64,000 nucleotides of DNA from Aminobacter carboxidus (GTDB taxonomy: Bacteria > Pseudomonadota > Alphaproteobacteria > Rhizobiales > Rhizobiaceae): assembly GCF_014863355.1 (NCBI RefSeq), contig NZ_JACZEP010000007.1, forward strand, positions 287,997 to 351,996, read 5' to 3'. Below the pieces are notes generated by a model. That model ran no database searches, was not told where the DNA came from, and was given only the letters and a program-made list of their open reading frames with translations. Below, in pieces: positions 19,093 through 27,621 of this stretch (positions are counted from its first letter, which is position 1; every line of letters begins with the position of its first letter). Both the position numbers and the translations under genes were made by a program.

Positions 19093-20481
19093 TCAGCGCA
19101 CCGCGTTGACCAATGCCGACAGCATCGCCTGCGGCTTGTAGCGCAGTTTGGACGGCGTCAGGCCGAGCCGGACGACGACCAGATTGGCCGATGGCACCAT
19201 TGCCACCGTCTGGCCGTCATGGCCCTGCATCCAGAAGGCGTCGTCGGGCAGGTCGAAGCCGACATCGGGGTCCTCGCCTTCCGGCGTGCCACCCTCCGGT
19301 CCCTGCAGCCACAGTTGCCCGCGGCCATACTCGCCATGCGTGGCAGCCGGCGCCTTCTCGCGCATCCAGGCGACATAGCCCTCGGGCAGGATGCGCGCGC
19401 CGTTCCAGGCCCCGTCCTGCAGCAGGAACTGGCCGAAACGCGCCCAGTCATGCGCCGTGGCGTAGAGATAGGACGAGCCGGCGAAGGTGCCACGCGCATC
19501 GGCCTCCAGCACGGCACTGGTCATGCCGAGCGGCCCAAACAGCTTTTCGCGCGGCCACGACAATGCCTTGGCCGGATCGCCGACTGCATCTTGCCACAGC
19601 CGCGACAGGATCAGCGTCGTGCCGCTGGAATAGGAGAATTTCTTGCCGACATCCGCCGCCAATGGCTTGGCCGCGGCGAAGCTTGACATGTCAGGCTCGA
19701 GATACAGCATCTGCGTGACGTCGGTGACGTCGCCGTAGTCCTCGTTGAATTCGAGACCGCTCGACATCGCCATCAGGTCGGCAAGGCTGATTGCGGCGCG
19801 CCCGTCGGCCTTCCACGGCTCAAACAGCGCCGTCTTGTCGACCGCCATCTTGCCCTCGCCGACAAGGGTACCGATGATCGCAGCCGTCACCGTCTTGGTC
19901 ATCGACCAGCCGAGCAGCGGCGTTGCGGCGCTGAAACCCTCGGCATAACGTTCGCCAACGATGCGGCCGTTCTGCACGACGACGATGGCCCGCATGCCCG
20001 GACCAGCAAGGGCCGCATCGTCAAGCACCGCTGAGATCGCCGGGTTCTGTGAAGCATCGACCTTCTCGCCCTCGGGCCACAGCGCTTCCGCATTGGCCAC
20101 GGGCGCTGCCGGAACCGCGCCGAGCGCCGCTGCAGCGATGTCTCCGTCCGGCACGTTGCTGCAGCCAGCACCGTCATGAACAACCGCGAGCCCCCTGCCG
20201 AAGATGCCGAACAGGCCGGCGCGGACGGTGCCTGCACTGTCGTCGACGCTGACAGACATCAGCCTGAGAAGCGGATGGCCCGGCGCCTGGACGTCGTCGG
20301 CCAGCACCTGATTGGCATCGCGGCCAGCCATGAAGACGTTGGAACAGACGATCTTGGCGGCATAACCCGAGCCCACCCTGATCAGCGCCGGCGGGGCGAA
20401 ATAGAGCCAGCCCGACATGCCGGCGACAACAAGCACAACAAGGGCAACCAGCCATTTCACGATCTTGCCGATGATACGCAT
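19093..20481 (-). CDS. Beta-lactamase-fold serine hydrolase (class C/esterase type), membrane anchored
   Basis: A 462-residue protein with an N-terminal transmembrane anchor (about residues 8-27) and a C-terminal beta-lactamase/transpeptidase-like domain. The catalytic SMTK tetrad is S193 to K196, and YSS lies in KKFSYSSGTTL where class C enzymes have YxN. The third motif is HDGQT. The first 130 residues are unlike beta-lactamases. Likely an esterase or peptidase facing the periplasm; antibiotic hydrolysis is not implied. The start at 20481 omits a 16-residue upstream extension. Confidence 0.82.
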   Translation of the reverse strand: MRIIGKIVKWLVALVVLVVAGMSGWLYFAPPALIRVGSGYAAKIVCSNVFMAGRDANQVLADDVQAPGHPLLRLMSVSVDDSAGTVRAGLFGIFGRGLAVVHDGAGCSNVPDGDIAAAALGAVPAAPVANAEALWPEGEKVDASQNPAISAVLDDAALAGPGMRAIVVVQNGRIVGERYAEGFSAATPLLGWSMTKTVTAAIIGTLVGEGKMAVDKTALFEPWKADGRAAISLADLMAMSSGLEFNEDYGDVTDVTQMLYLEPDMSSFAAAKPLAADVGKKFSYSSGTTLILSRLWQDAVGDPAKALSWPREKLFGPLGMTSAVLEADARGTFAGSSYLYATAHDWARFGQFLLQDGAWNGARILPEGYVAWMREKAPAATHGEYGRGQLWLQGPEGGTPEGEDPDVGFDLPDDAFWMQGHDGQTVAMVPSANLVVVRLGLTPSKLRYKPQAMLSALVNAVR

Positions 20482-20714
20482 TGCTGTCCCCGCCCCGACA
20501 TCATGCTTCCGCCATGGAATTGCCGTCATTCCTCCGCCAAATCTTTGAGGCTGTCGAGCGCGATCAACGGTTTATCAACCATGATCGGCGATCACAGAGG
20601 GGGATATGCGGCGTCTCGGGGAAACCGCTGATCCATCGGAATAGTATCCGGGCCGCAGGGCCTGCCCCATAACGATGTGCTCTGGCCGGTTCCTGCCGGC
20701 CGCAAGGAGAAGTA

Positions 20715-21518
20715 ATGCGCCGCGTTTCGGCTCTTGTGCTGCTCGCCTTCCTCGGCGCCTGCTCGACCTCAGATACCCTGTCGCTTGGCCCCGTCGGCAA
20801 GCCGGGCAGCATGGCCTCCGTTTCGGTCAAGAATCCGCGTTTCAGCGACAGCGACCCGCACCAGTGGGAAAGCGGCGCGCCCTGGACCTATGCCGTGCAC
20901 GGCACCGATGTTTCGAAGTACCAGACCTCGATCGACTGGCAGCAGGCCAAGGGCAGTGGCATTTCCTTCGCCTTCATCAAGGCGACCGAGGGCGGCGACC
21001 GTGTCGACGACTATTTCGCCGAGCACTGGCGCGAGACCAAGTCCGCCGGCGTGCCGCGCGGCGCCTATCATTTCTACTATTTCTGCCGCCCCGCCGCCGA
21101 GCAGGCGCGCTGGTACATCGACAATGTACCGAGAGAAGGCTCGGCCCTGCCGCCGATCCTCGACATGGAATGGAACCCGCAGTCGCCGAGCTGCAAGCTT
21201 CGTCCGCCTGCCGCCACGGTGCGCAGCGAGATGAAGATCTTCCTCGAAATGGTCGAGAAGCACTATGGCAAGAAGCCGATCATTTACACCTCGATCGACT
21301 TCTTCGACGACAACAACCTGTCGACCTTCCGCGGCTATCCCTACTGGCTGCGTTCGGTCGCCGGCCACCCGACGTCGCGATATGGCAGCCACCCTTTCAC
21401 CTTCTGGCAATACACTGGCACAGGTGTCGTGCCCGGCATCAGGGGCGACGCCGACATCAACGTCTTCAACGGCAGCGAAGCCAGCTGGAAGAAGTGGCTC
21501 GCTGCCAACACCAGATAG
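20715..21518 (+). CDS. GH25 lysozyme-like lipoprotein
   Basis: A 267-residue precursor with lipobox LGAC (Cys16) followed by a glycoside hydrolase family 25 domain. DVSKYQ (D65), FAFIKATEGG, the catalytic pair ILDMEW (D150, E152), KPIIYTS and FWQYTGTG are all present. GH25 enzymes cleave the beta-1,4 MurNAc-GlcNAc bond. A strong AAGGAG lies 6-7 bases before the ATG. A self-paired AGCCCGG/CCGGGCT (21517-21539) just after the stop may weakly terminate transcription. Confidence 0.92.
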   Translation: MRRVSALVLLAFLGACSTSDTLSLGPVGKPGSMASVSVKNPRFSDSDPHQWESGAPWTYAVHGTDVSKYQTSIDWQQAKGSGISFAFIKATEGGDRVDDYFAEHWRETKSAGVPRGAYHFYYFCRPAAEQARWYIDNVPREGSALPPILDMEWNPQSPSCKLRPPAATVRSEMKIFLEMVEKHYGKKPIIYTSIDFFDDNNLSTFRGYPYWLRSVAGHPTSRYGSHPFTFWQYTGTGVVPGIRGDADINVFNGSEASWKKWLAANTR

Positions 21519-21684
21519 CCCGGACTGCACCACCGGGCTGCATATTCGCATGGCAGATGCGACAAGAAGAGGGGGTGCGGCCCTCGCCCCGGTTCTGTAG
21601 AAGGCGCGGCAAGACATTGAGCTGGCCGTCTGCCTGTTTTCGCCGTTCCGCGAAAGCCTGACAGGCCAAGCAGGAGAGCTGCCC

Positions 21685-22905
21685 ATGAAACTGCTGAGCA
21701 AGGCGCTGGTCGCCGCCCTTTTCGCCACCGCCGCAATGCCGGCAATTGCCCAGGATACCGCTGCGGTGCCGCAAGGCGCTCCGGTAGTCACCTCGGAATG
21801 CGGCGACGATTTCGCCACCTGGAAGCAGAACCTCGCCAATGAGGCGCGCACCACAGGCGTCGGCGAAAAGGGCCTCTCGGCTCTGGCAAACGCCGGCCTC
21901 GATCCCAAGGTGTTGGAGCGCGACCGCGCCCAGGGCGTGTTCGCCCAGACCTTTACACAATTCTCCGAGCGCATGATCAGCGATTACCGGCTGAAGCACG
22001 GTGCAGCCAACCTGCAGAAATACGGCCAGTACTTCACCATCGCTGAGCAGGACTACGGCGTGCCCGGTCCGGTGATTGCCGCCTTCTGGGCGCTGGAAAC
22101 CGATTTCGGCGCGGTGCAGGGCAAATTCAACTCGCTCAACGCACTCGTCACGCTGGCGCATGATTGCCGACGGCCCGATCTGTTCCGGCCGCAGGTGATC
22201 CCGCTGCTGACCCTGATCGACCGTAACGTCCTGCCCGCCGACGTCCAGGGTGCCTGGGCCGGCGAAATCGGCCAGACCCAGATCCTGCCGTCGGATTACC
22301 TGGCGCGCGGCGTCGATGGCGACGGCGACGGCATCGTCGACCTGCGCAATACCCCGGCCGACGTCATCCTGACCACCGGCAAGAAGATCCAGTCGCGCGG
22401 CTGGAAGCGTGGCGAGCCATGGATCGAAGAGGTTCGCGTGCCAGCCGAAATGGCCTGGGAAGAAACCGGCCGCACCAACAAGCAGCCGCTCGCCAGATGG
22501 GCGGCGATGGGCGTCACCATGCGCGACGGAACCCCGATCAAGGACAATGGCCTCAAGGCCGGCATCGTGCTGCCGATGGGCCGCAAGGGCCCGGCCTTCC
22601 TGACCTACGACAACTACGACGTCTATCTCGAGTGGAACCAGTCGGCGACCTACACGCTGACCGCGGCACACCTTGCTGCCCGTCTCGCCGGCCAGCCGGC
22701 CTTCGACCGCGGCAATCCCGACGCCGGCCTGACAGGCGACGCGATGAAGGCCCTGCAGCAGAAGCTTCACGACAAGGGCTACGACGTCGGCGGCATCGAC
22801 GGCATTCTAGGCACCAACACCCGCGAAGCCATCCGCCAGGAACAGATGCGGCTCAAGCTACCCGTCGACGGCTGGCCGACCGACGAGTTGCTGGCGAACC
22901 TGTGA
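21685..22905 (+). CDS. MltB-family lytic murein transglycosylase with peptidoglycan-binding domain
   Basis: A 406-residue secreted protein: signal peptide 1-22 (ending AIA), an SLT_2 domain with the catalytic glutamate E138 in AFWALETDFGA and GEIGQTQILPSDYL, then a C-terminal PG_binding_1 domain (about 345-403, LQQKLHDKGYDVGGIDG). Unlike E. coli MltB there is no lipobox, so it should be soluble in the periplasm. It follows the GH25 gene by 166 bases on the same strand, and the two may share regulation. Confidence 0.92.
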   Translation: MKLLSKALVAALFATAAMPAIAQDTAAVPQGAPVVTSECGDDFATWKQNLANEARTTGVGEKGLSALANAGLDPKVLERDRAQGVFAQTFTQFSERMISDYRLKHGAANLQKYGQYFTIAEQDYGVPGPVIAAFWALETDFGAVQGKFNSLNALVTLAHDCRRPDLFRPQVIPLLTLIDRNVLPADVQGAWAGEIGQTQILPSDYLARGVDGDGDGIVDLRNTPADVILTTGKKIQSRGWKRGEPWIEEVRVPAEMAWEETGRTNKQPLARWAAMGVTMRDGTPIKDNGLKAGIVLPMGRKGPAFLTYDNYDVYLEWNQSATYTLTAAHLAARLAGQPAFDRGNPDAGLTGDAMKALQQKLHDKGYDVGGIDGILGTNTREAIRQEQMRLKLPVDGWPTDELLANL

Positions 22906-22962
22906 GGGAGTAGCGAGTAGGCATTTCACCTGCTTCCCTATTCGCCACTCCCTATTCGCTCT
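22906..22962. repeat. Heptamer repeat / imperfect inverted repeat, copy 1
   Basis: Left arm GGGAGTAGCGAGTAGG (22906-22921) and right arm 22936-22962 are built from 7-base units of the type GCGAATA/GGGAGTG in inverted orientation. It fills the gap between two convergent genes. A related element lies at 23846-23935 on the other side of the epimerase gene. Confidence 0.6.
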
Positions 22963-23832
22963 CTAAAACAACGATGCCGCGTCGTGATGGGCCGGCTTCC
23001 AGCCAAGTTCGCTGCGCGCCTTCTCGCCGCTCAGCCGCTGGCTGATGGCGTAGCCGCGCGCCCATTCACCGAGCCGTTCCGCAGCCTCGTCGACGCTGGC
23101 GGTACGCAGTTCGGGACGGTCCGCACCAAGGTAATCCGCCACGCCTGATATGATTGCGCCGACGGTCATGCCTGGTATGGCCGAGCCGTTGTATGCCGAA
23201 CCAGGCCGCGCTTGTTCCATGGCCCGCAGATACAGGTCCGCCAGGTCGGCGGCATGGACCAGGGGCCAGACGACCTCGGGCGAGCCGATGACATCGACAC
23301 CACGACCGTCGCGCAGTGCATCCATGAACGACGAAAACACGCCGCCCTCGCTGGAATAAACCATCGCGGGGTGGATGACGACGCCTTCGACTTCCGGCGC
23401 GTCCAGCACGCGTTGCATGTTGTCGATCATCCAGCCGAAGGCCGGCAGCGGGGCGAAGGGGCTTTCTTCGGTGGCCACCTGCTCTCCTGTTGCCCCGAAC
23501 AGCCAGCAGCCGCCGGTGTAGACGAAGCGAGGCTGCTTCGGCATCGCGCCGAGCACCGGCAGCAGCGCATCGAGCAGTGCCGCCTCGACCTCACCCATGT
23601 CGTCGCCGAAATCGGCGGCGGCGTGGATCACGGCGTCAACGGGCGTTAGCTTGCCGACCCATTCCGTAGGCTTGCGCAGATCGCCGAGCAGCGGCATCGC
23701 GCCTGCCGCCTCGATACGTTCAGCCGACGCTTGTGAACGCGCGAGGCCGGTCACCTCATGCCCCCCCTCGATCAAACGCTGCAGGACATGGCGACCGATG
23801 AAACCGGTGCCACCGAGGAGGAAGACGTGCAT
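22963..23832 (-). CDS. NAD-dependent epimerase/dehydratase family protein (extended SDR)
   Basis: A 289-residue extended short-chain dehydrogenase-like protein with the NAD(P) loop GGTGFIGRH at residues 7-15 and a short core similar to nucleoside-sugar epimerases. The usual YxxxK is not clear: the corresponding region reads MVYSSEGG, so catalytic activity may differ. No sugar operon surrounds it, so the substrate is unknown. Both flanks carry the same family of heptamer repeats. Confidence 0.78.
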   Translation of the reverse strand: MHVFLLGGTGFIGRHVLQRLIEGGHEVTGLARSQASAERIEAAGAMPLLGDLRKPTEWVGKLTPVDAVIHAAADFGDDMGEVEAALLDALLPVLGAMPKQPRFVYTGGCWLFGATGEQVATEESPFAPLPAFGWMIDNMQRVLDAPEVEGVVIHPAMVYSSEGGVFSSFMDALRDGRGVDVIGSPEVVWPLVHAADLADLYLRAMEQARPGSAYNGSAIPGMTVGAIISGVADYLGADRPELRTASVDEAAERLGEWARGYAISQRLSGEKARSELGWKPAHHDAASLF

Positions 23833-23845
23833 GGGAAGGCCTTAG

Positions 23846-23935
23846 GTGAGTAGTGAGTAACAGGTAGATCGGAGTCCTCACGCCGCGATTCAAGCCGCGT
23901 TTCCTCACTATTTCCTGCTCGCTATTCGCTATTAG
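23846..23935. repeat. Heptamer repeat / imperfect inverted repeat, copy 2
   Basis: Left arm with GTGAGTAGTGAGTAA (23846-23860) and right arm 23902-23935 are made of TAGCGAA/TAGTGAG-type 7-base units on opposite strands, the same repeat family as at 22906-22962. It lies between the decarboxylase stop and the epimerase start. Confidence 0.55.
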
Positions 23936-23944
23936 CTTCGTTCA

Positions 23945-25168
23945 TCACTCCGCCGCCATCGTCTCGAGGCTCGCAAACCCCTGTGGCGCGTCGCCCTCGT
24001 CGAACGGCGTGGTCACCTCGACAAAGGTGTCGGGATAAAAGCCGTTGAAGCGGGTCCTGAGCGACAGCGAATACGCCCCGATATGGCCGATCTCGATCCA
24101 GTCGCCGGTGTCGATGGTCTCGGGCAGCCAGAACGGCCTGGAGAGGATGTCGACGGAATCGCAGGTCGCGCCACAGACCTTGAACGGCACGATCTTGTCG
24201 GCATCGCCGTTGCGGGTACGGATCGCCGGATCCGGGATGAAGCGCGCCGGCAAGGTGATCTTGCCGGTCCATGAATCCGACAGCGACGCCCAGATGCCGT
24301 CGTTGATATAGAGCCGCCTGCCCTTGCGCAGCAGCACCCGCACGATCAGCGACAGGCAGCGCGCCACGATCACACGCCCCGGTTCGGCGACGAGCGGCAT
24401 TTCGTCGAAATTGTATTCCTTCAGGTCGCCGCGAAAGCGCGACATGATCTGGCCGATCGAAGGCATAACCGGCTTCTTGGAGTTGGGGTCGTGGCCGTAT
24501 TCGGCCGGAAAGCCACCACCAACGTCGAGCCCGGCGAGATCGAAGCTGACGCGATTGCGCACCCAGTCGACCGAAGCCAATGCCCGCTCATAGGTGTCGG
24601 GGTCTTCGATCTGGGAGCCGACATGGAAGCACAGGCCGACCTTGTAGCCGTAGCGGTTGAGCCGCTCGCAAAGCTCGACCGCATTGGCAGGCCCCGCGCC
24701 GAACTTCTTTGACAGCTCATACGCAGCCGAGCCCTTGGTCTGGACGCGCACGAACACAGTGATCGCGCCCGGGTCGATGTCGAGCGCGCGCACGACACGG
24801 GTCAGCTTGTTGATCTCGTCCTCGTGGTCGACCGCGATCACCCTGATGCCGTAGGTCTCCAGTGCCAGCCGGATGTCCGACTGCGCCTTGACCGGATGCA
24901 TGTAGATCATCTCGGCTTCGGCGGAGACCTCCCTGACCGCCGCGAACTCGCCGGGCGAAGCCACGTCGAACATGGTCACGCCGGCCTCGACAAGCGCCTT
25001 GAGCACGATCAGTTCGCCATTGGTCTTGACCGCATAGGCGGTCCTGCCGGGAAACATCTCCATGAAGGCACGGGCGTCGGTCTTCAGCACTTCCGGCCGG
25101 AAGCAGTAGACCGGGGCATCGGGGCGAAGAGCGAGAGCGGCCTCGCGTGCATTTTCGAATCGCTGCAT
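23945..25168 (-). CDS. Ornithine/lysine decarboxylase (fold-III PLP, eukaryotic ODC type)
   Basis: Decarboxylates ornithine to putrescine (and possibly lysine to cadaverine). The 407-residue alanine-racemase-fold enzyme has the Schiff-base lysine K48 in YAVKTN, CFHVGSQ, the GGGFPAEYG glycine loop, EPGR, and the C-terminal CGATCDSVD with the catalytic cysteine. Ornithine preference is assumed from the family; rhizobia often have two such paralogues. GAGGAG lies six to seven bases before the ATG. No metabolic partner is adjacent. Confidence 0.88.
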   Translation of the reverse strand: MQRFENAREAALALRPDAPVYCFRPEVLKTDARAFMEMFPGRTAYAVKTNGELIVLKALVEAGVTMFDVASPGEFAAVREVSAEAEMIYMHPVKAQSDIRLALETYGIRVIAVDHEDEINKLTRVVRALDIDPGAITVFVRVQTKGSAAYELSKKFGAGPANAVELCERLNRYGYKVGLCFHVGSQIEDPDTYERALASVDWVRNRVSFDLAGLDVGGGFPAEYGHDPNSKKPVMPSIGQIMSRFRGDLKEYNFDEMPLVAEPGRVIVARCLSLIVRVLLRKGRRLYINDGIWASLSDSWTGKITLPARFIPDPAIRTRNGDADKIVPFKVCGATCDSVDILSRPFWLPETIDTGDWIEIGHIGAYSLSLRTRFNGFYPDTFVEVTTPFDEGDAPQGFASLETMAAE

Positions 25169-25330
25169 GGAAGCTCCTCGTTTGCCGGCCGAAATCTAAA
25201 CCAAGCGGACAGCGATGCAACCCGAGCGCGTTTGGCAGCAGGAGCGTTGCGTCACCCAATGGAATCGGGTGGCCCTACCCGAGAATCGCGCGTAGCTGTC
25301 GAATGTGACAAAGCGAAGAAGGAAGCGGAC

Positions 25331-26227
25331 ATGAGTGCACGCGATTGGGCAAGGCTGCTGCTTCTGGGCCTCATCTGGGGCGGATCGTTCTTTTGCGTTC
25401 ATATCGCCGTCGCCGAGATCGCGCCGCTCAAGCTCGTCCTGTTTAGGGTGCTGATCGCCGGCGTGGCACTGCACCTGTTTTTGCTGTTGCGAGGCCCCTC
25501 CTTCCGCCTCGCTTTGCCCCATGCCGGCATCCTGTTTGGCCTTGCGGTGCTGAACAACGTCATCCCGTTTACACTGATCTGCCTTGGCCAGACCGAGATC
25601 GGCGCCGGCCTCGCCTCCGTGCTCAACGCCACCACGCCGTTCTGGACGCTGATCGTCGCCAACGTGCTGACCAGCGACGAAAAGCTGAACTGGAACAAGC
25701 TCGCCGGCACGGCACTCGGCATCGCGGGCACCGCCATCATGGTCGGCCCCGGCATCGTCGCCGGTCTCGGCGGTCCGGTCTGGGCAAAGTTCGCGCTTGT
25801 CGGCGCCTCGCTGTCCTATGCCTTCGCGCTGATGGTGGCGCGACGCCTCAGGGGCGTGCCGCCGGCGATCATCGCCACCGGCCAGCTGACGGCCTCCAGC
25901 ATCATCATGGTGCCGATCGTACTGGCGGTATACGGCACGTCTGGCCTGTTTGCGGCCAGCGCCAATGCCTGGCTCGCCACCTTCGCGCTGGCGCTCATCG
26001 CCACCGCTTTCGCCTACATCCTGTTTTTCAAGCTGGTGGCATCGGCCGGCGCCACCAACACCTCGCTGGTCACCCTGATCGTGCCGGCGAGCGCGATGCT
26101 TTTGTCGGTGAGTTTCCTTGGCGAGCGACTCGAAGCGTTCGAACTCGGCGGCATGGCGCTCATCGCGCTCGGGCTTGTCACCATCGACGGACGCCTGTTC
26201 AGGCGGCGCCAGCCGGCGGGAGCGTGA
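25331..26227 (+). CDS. EamA/DMT-family membrane transporter
   Basis: A 298-residue protein with ten hydrophobic segments in two EamA repeats, starting MSARDWARLLLLGLIWGGSF (25331). The frame is open 500 bases upstream through the antisense of the decarboxylase, but the family alignment begins here. Substrate unknown. Transcribed divergently from the decarboxylase, so a polyamine or amino-acid link is possible but unsupported. Confidence 0.85.
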   Translation: MSARDWARLLLLGLIWGGSFFCVHIAVAEIAPLKLVLFRVLIAGVALHLFLLLRGPSFRLALPHAGILFGLAVLNNVIPFTLICLGQTEIGAGLASVLNATTPFWTLIVANVLTSDEKLNWNKLAGTALGIAGTAIMVGPGIVAGLGGPVWAKFALVGASLSYAFALMVARRLRGVPPAIIATGQLTASSIIMVPIVLAVYGTSGLFAASANAWLATFALALIATAFAYILFFKLVASAGATNTSLVTLIVPASAMLLSVSFLGERLEAFELGGMALIALGLVTIDGRLFRRRQPAGA

Positions 26228-26448
26228 CCGCGAAACCAGACCTGTGGTCGGAGTGGTGATGCATAAGTCGGGATTGCTGCACTGCCCAGTTGCCCGCCCA
26301 GCGAGCCGCGTGGCGCTGTCGCGGCTAATCGATTAGCCACAATTTCTCCACAACCGTGACGACCGCTTTTGGCGAGTAATTCCAAAGACTAAGATCGGAG
26401 AATGCGTCGCATTTTCCACAATCTTGTCGCAATGCAGCACATTTTTCG

Positions 26449-26477
26449 CTTGTGTGTGACCGAAATGACCCTAGATT
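26449..26477 (+). promoter_or_regulatory. Probable sigma-70 promoter of the 28-aa peptide gene
   Basis: CTTGTG (26449-26454), a 17-base spacer and TAGATT (26472-26477) match the rhizobial CTTGAC-N17-CTATAT layout. A start near 26484 would give a leader of about 26 bases. The rest of 26228-26448 shows nothing I can support. Confidence 0.55.
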
Positions 26478-26509
26478 CCGGCCTGTGGCTTGCGCAGAGG
26501 AGGCTATGC

Positions 26510-26596
26510 ATGGGACTGACTAGGTCAATCAATGCACTCATGATTTGCGCCGCGTTTGCATTCATCGGCGCGCTCATCGTTGGAGTTCTTCCATAA
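26510..26596 (+). CDS. 28-residue single-pass membrane microprotein
   Basis: The 28-codon frame reads MGLTRSINALMICAAFAFIG and continues ALIVGVLP. A short polar N-terminus is followed by one hydrophobic helix (about residues 9-27). Real-gene signs are a strong GAGGAGG six bases before the ATG, a good promoter, and a strong terminator 55 bases after the stop. The frame extends upstream to 26402 but that part lacks a ribosome site. Function unknown. The RNA itself could also be regulatory. Confidence 0.65.
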   Translation: MGLTRSINALMICAAFAFIGALIVGVLP

Positions 26597-26650
26597 AAGG
26601 CCGCTAAGACGGCGGAAGACGATAGCACCTCTAAGGTGGAAAGCTTCGAA

Positions 26651-26679
26651 AAGGCCGGGATCACCCTCCCGGCCTTTTT
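26651..26679. terminator. Strong bidirectional rho-independent terminator
   Basis: AAGGCCGGGA (26651-26660) pairs with TCCCGGCCTT (26667-26676) over a 6-base loop, followed by TTTTT on the plus strand. A-rich sequence before the stem gives a U-run on the minus strand as well. It ends the microprotein transcript and, in reverse, metF. Confidence 0.88.
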
Positions 26680-26706
26680 GGTTTTTCAGAGTAGGCTATG
26701 GCGCGC

Positions 26707-27621
26707 TCAGGCTGCGGCCGCCCCCTGCACCAGCGGCTGCGGCCGGATGCCGATCATGTGGCATACCGCAACCACCAGGTCGGCGCGGTTCATCGTGTAA
26801 AAGTGGAAATCACCGACACCGCGCTCGACGAGGTCGAGCACCTGTTCGACCGCCACGGCAGACGCCACCAGCGCATGCGTCTGCGGGTCCTTGTCGAGGC
26901 CCTCGAAACGCTCTGCCAGCCAGCCCGGCACATGGGCGCCGCAGCGCGAGGCGAAATTGGCGACCTGGCCAAAACTGTGGATCGGCAGGATACCCGGCAC
27001 GATCGGAATATAGATGCCGGCCTTGCGGGCGCGCTCGACGTAGCGCTCGTAGAGATCGTTGTCGAAGAAGAACTGGGTCACGGCCCGCGTCGCGCCCTGG
27101 TCGACCTTGCGCTTCAGCATGTCGAAATCCGTTGCGAAATCAGGGCTTTCCGGGTGCTTTTCAGGGTAGGCCGAGACCGAGATGTCGAAATCGCCCTGCG
27201 CCTTCAGCGCACCGACGAGCTCAGCACCATTGGCATAGCCGCCGGGATGCGGCTGGTAGGCCGCGCCCACGCCTTCCTTGGGGTCGCCGCGCAGCGCCAC
27301 GAAGCGCTTCACACCCATGGCGGCGAACTCGGCGATCACCTGGTCGACCTCCTCGCGGGTCGCATCGACGCAGGTCATGTGCGCGGCGGGCGTCAGCGTC
27401 GATTCCTGCAGGATGCGCTTGACGGTACGGGCGGTGCGCTCGCGCGTCGAGCCGCCAGCACCGTAGGTCACCGAGACGAATTGCGGGCGAAGCGGCTCGA
27501 GCCTGGTCACGGTTTCCCAGAGGCGCGCTTCCATATCGTCGTTCTTGGGCGGGAAGAACTCGAAGGAAACACGGATCTTGTTGCCGATGTCGGAACGCCT
27601 GGAGAGCGGAAATTGGTTCAT
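26707..27621 (-). CDS. metF: MetF, methylenetetrahydrofolate reductase
   Basis: Reduces 5,10-methylene-THF to 5-methyl-THF for methionine synthesis, using FAD. The 304-residue TIM-barrel protein has SFEFFPPKND (with the catalytic glutamate of the FEFFPP motif), FVSVTYGAGGSTRERT, ALRGDPKEG and TQFFFDNDLY. Its ATG overlaps the stop of the ArsR-methyltransferase gene by one base, so the two form an operon controlled from the palindrome at 28651-28670. Confidence 0.96.
   Translation of the reverse strand: MNQFPLSRRSDIGNKIRVSFEFFPPKNDDMEARLWETVTRLEPLRPQFVSVTYGAGGSTRERTARTVKRILQESTLTPAAHMTCVDATREEVDQVIAEFAAMGVKRFVALRGDPKEGVGAAYQPHPGGYANGAELVGALKAQGDFDISVSAYPEKHPESPDFATDFDMLKRKVDQGATRAVTQFFFDNDLYERYVERARKAGIYIPIVPGILPIHSFGQVANFASRCGAHVPGWLAERFEGLDKDPQTHALVASAVAVEQVLDLVERGVGDFHFYTMNRADLVVAVCHMIGIRPQPLVQGAAAA

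Noticed and set aside
25169..25330. A speF-type leader RNA upstream of the ornithine decarboxylase
   Set aside because: Known in some alphaproteobacteria, but I could not recognise its conserved elements in this 160-base gap.
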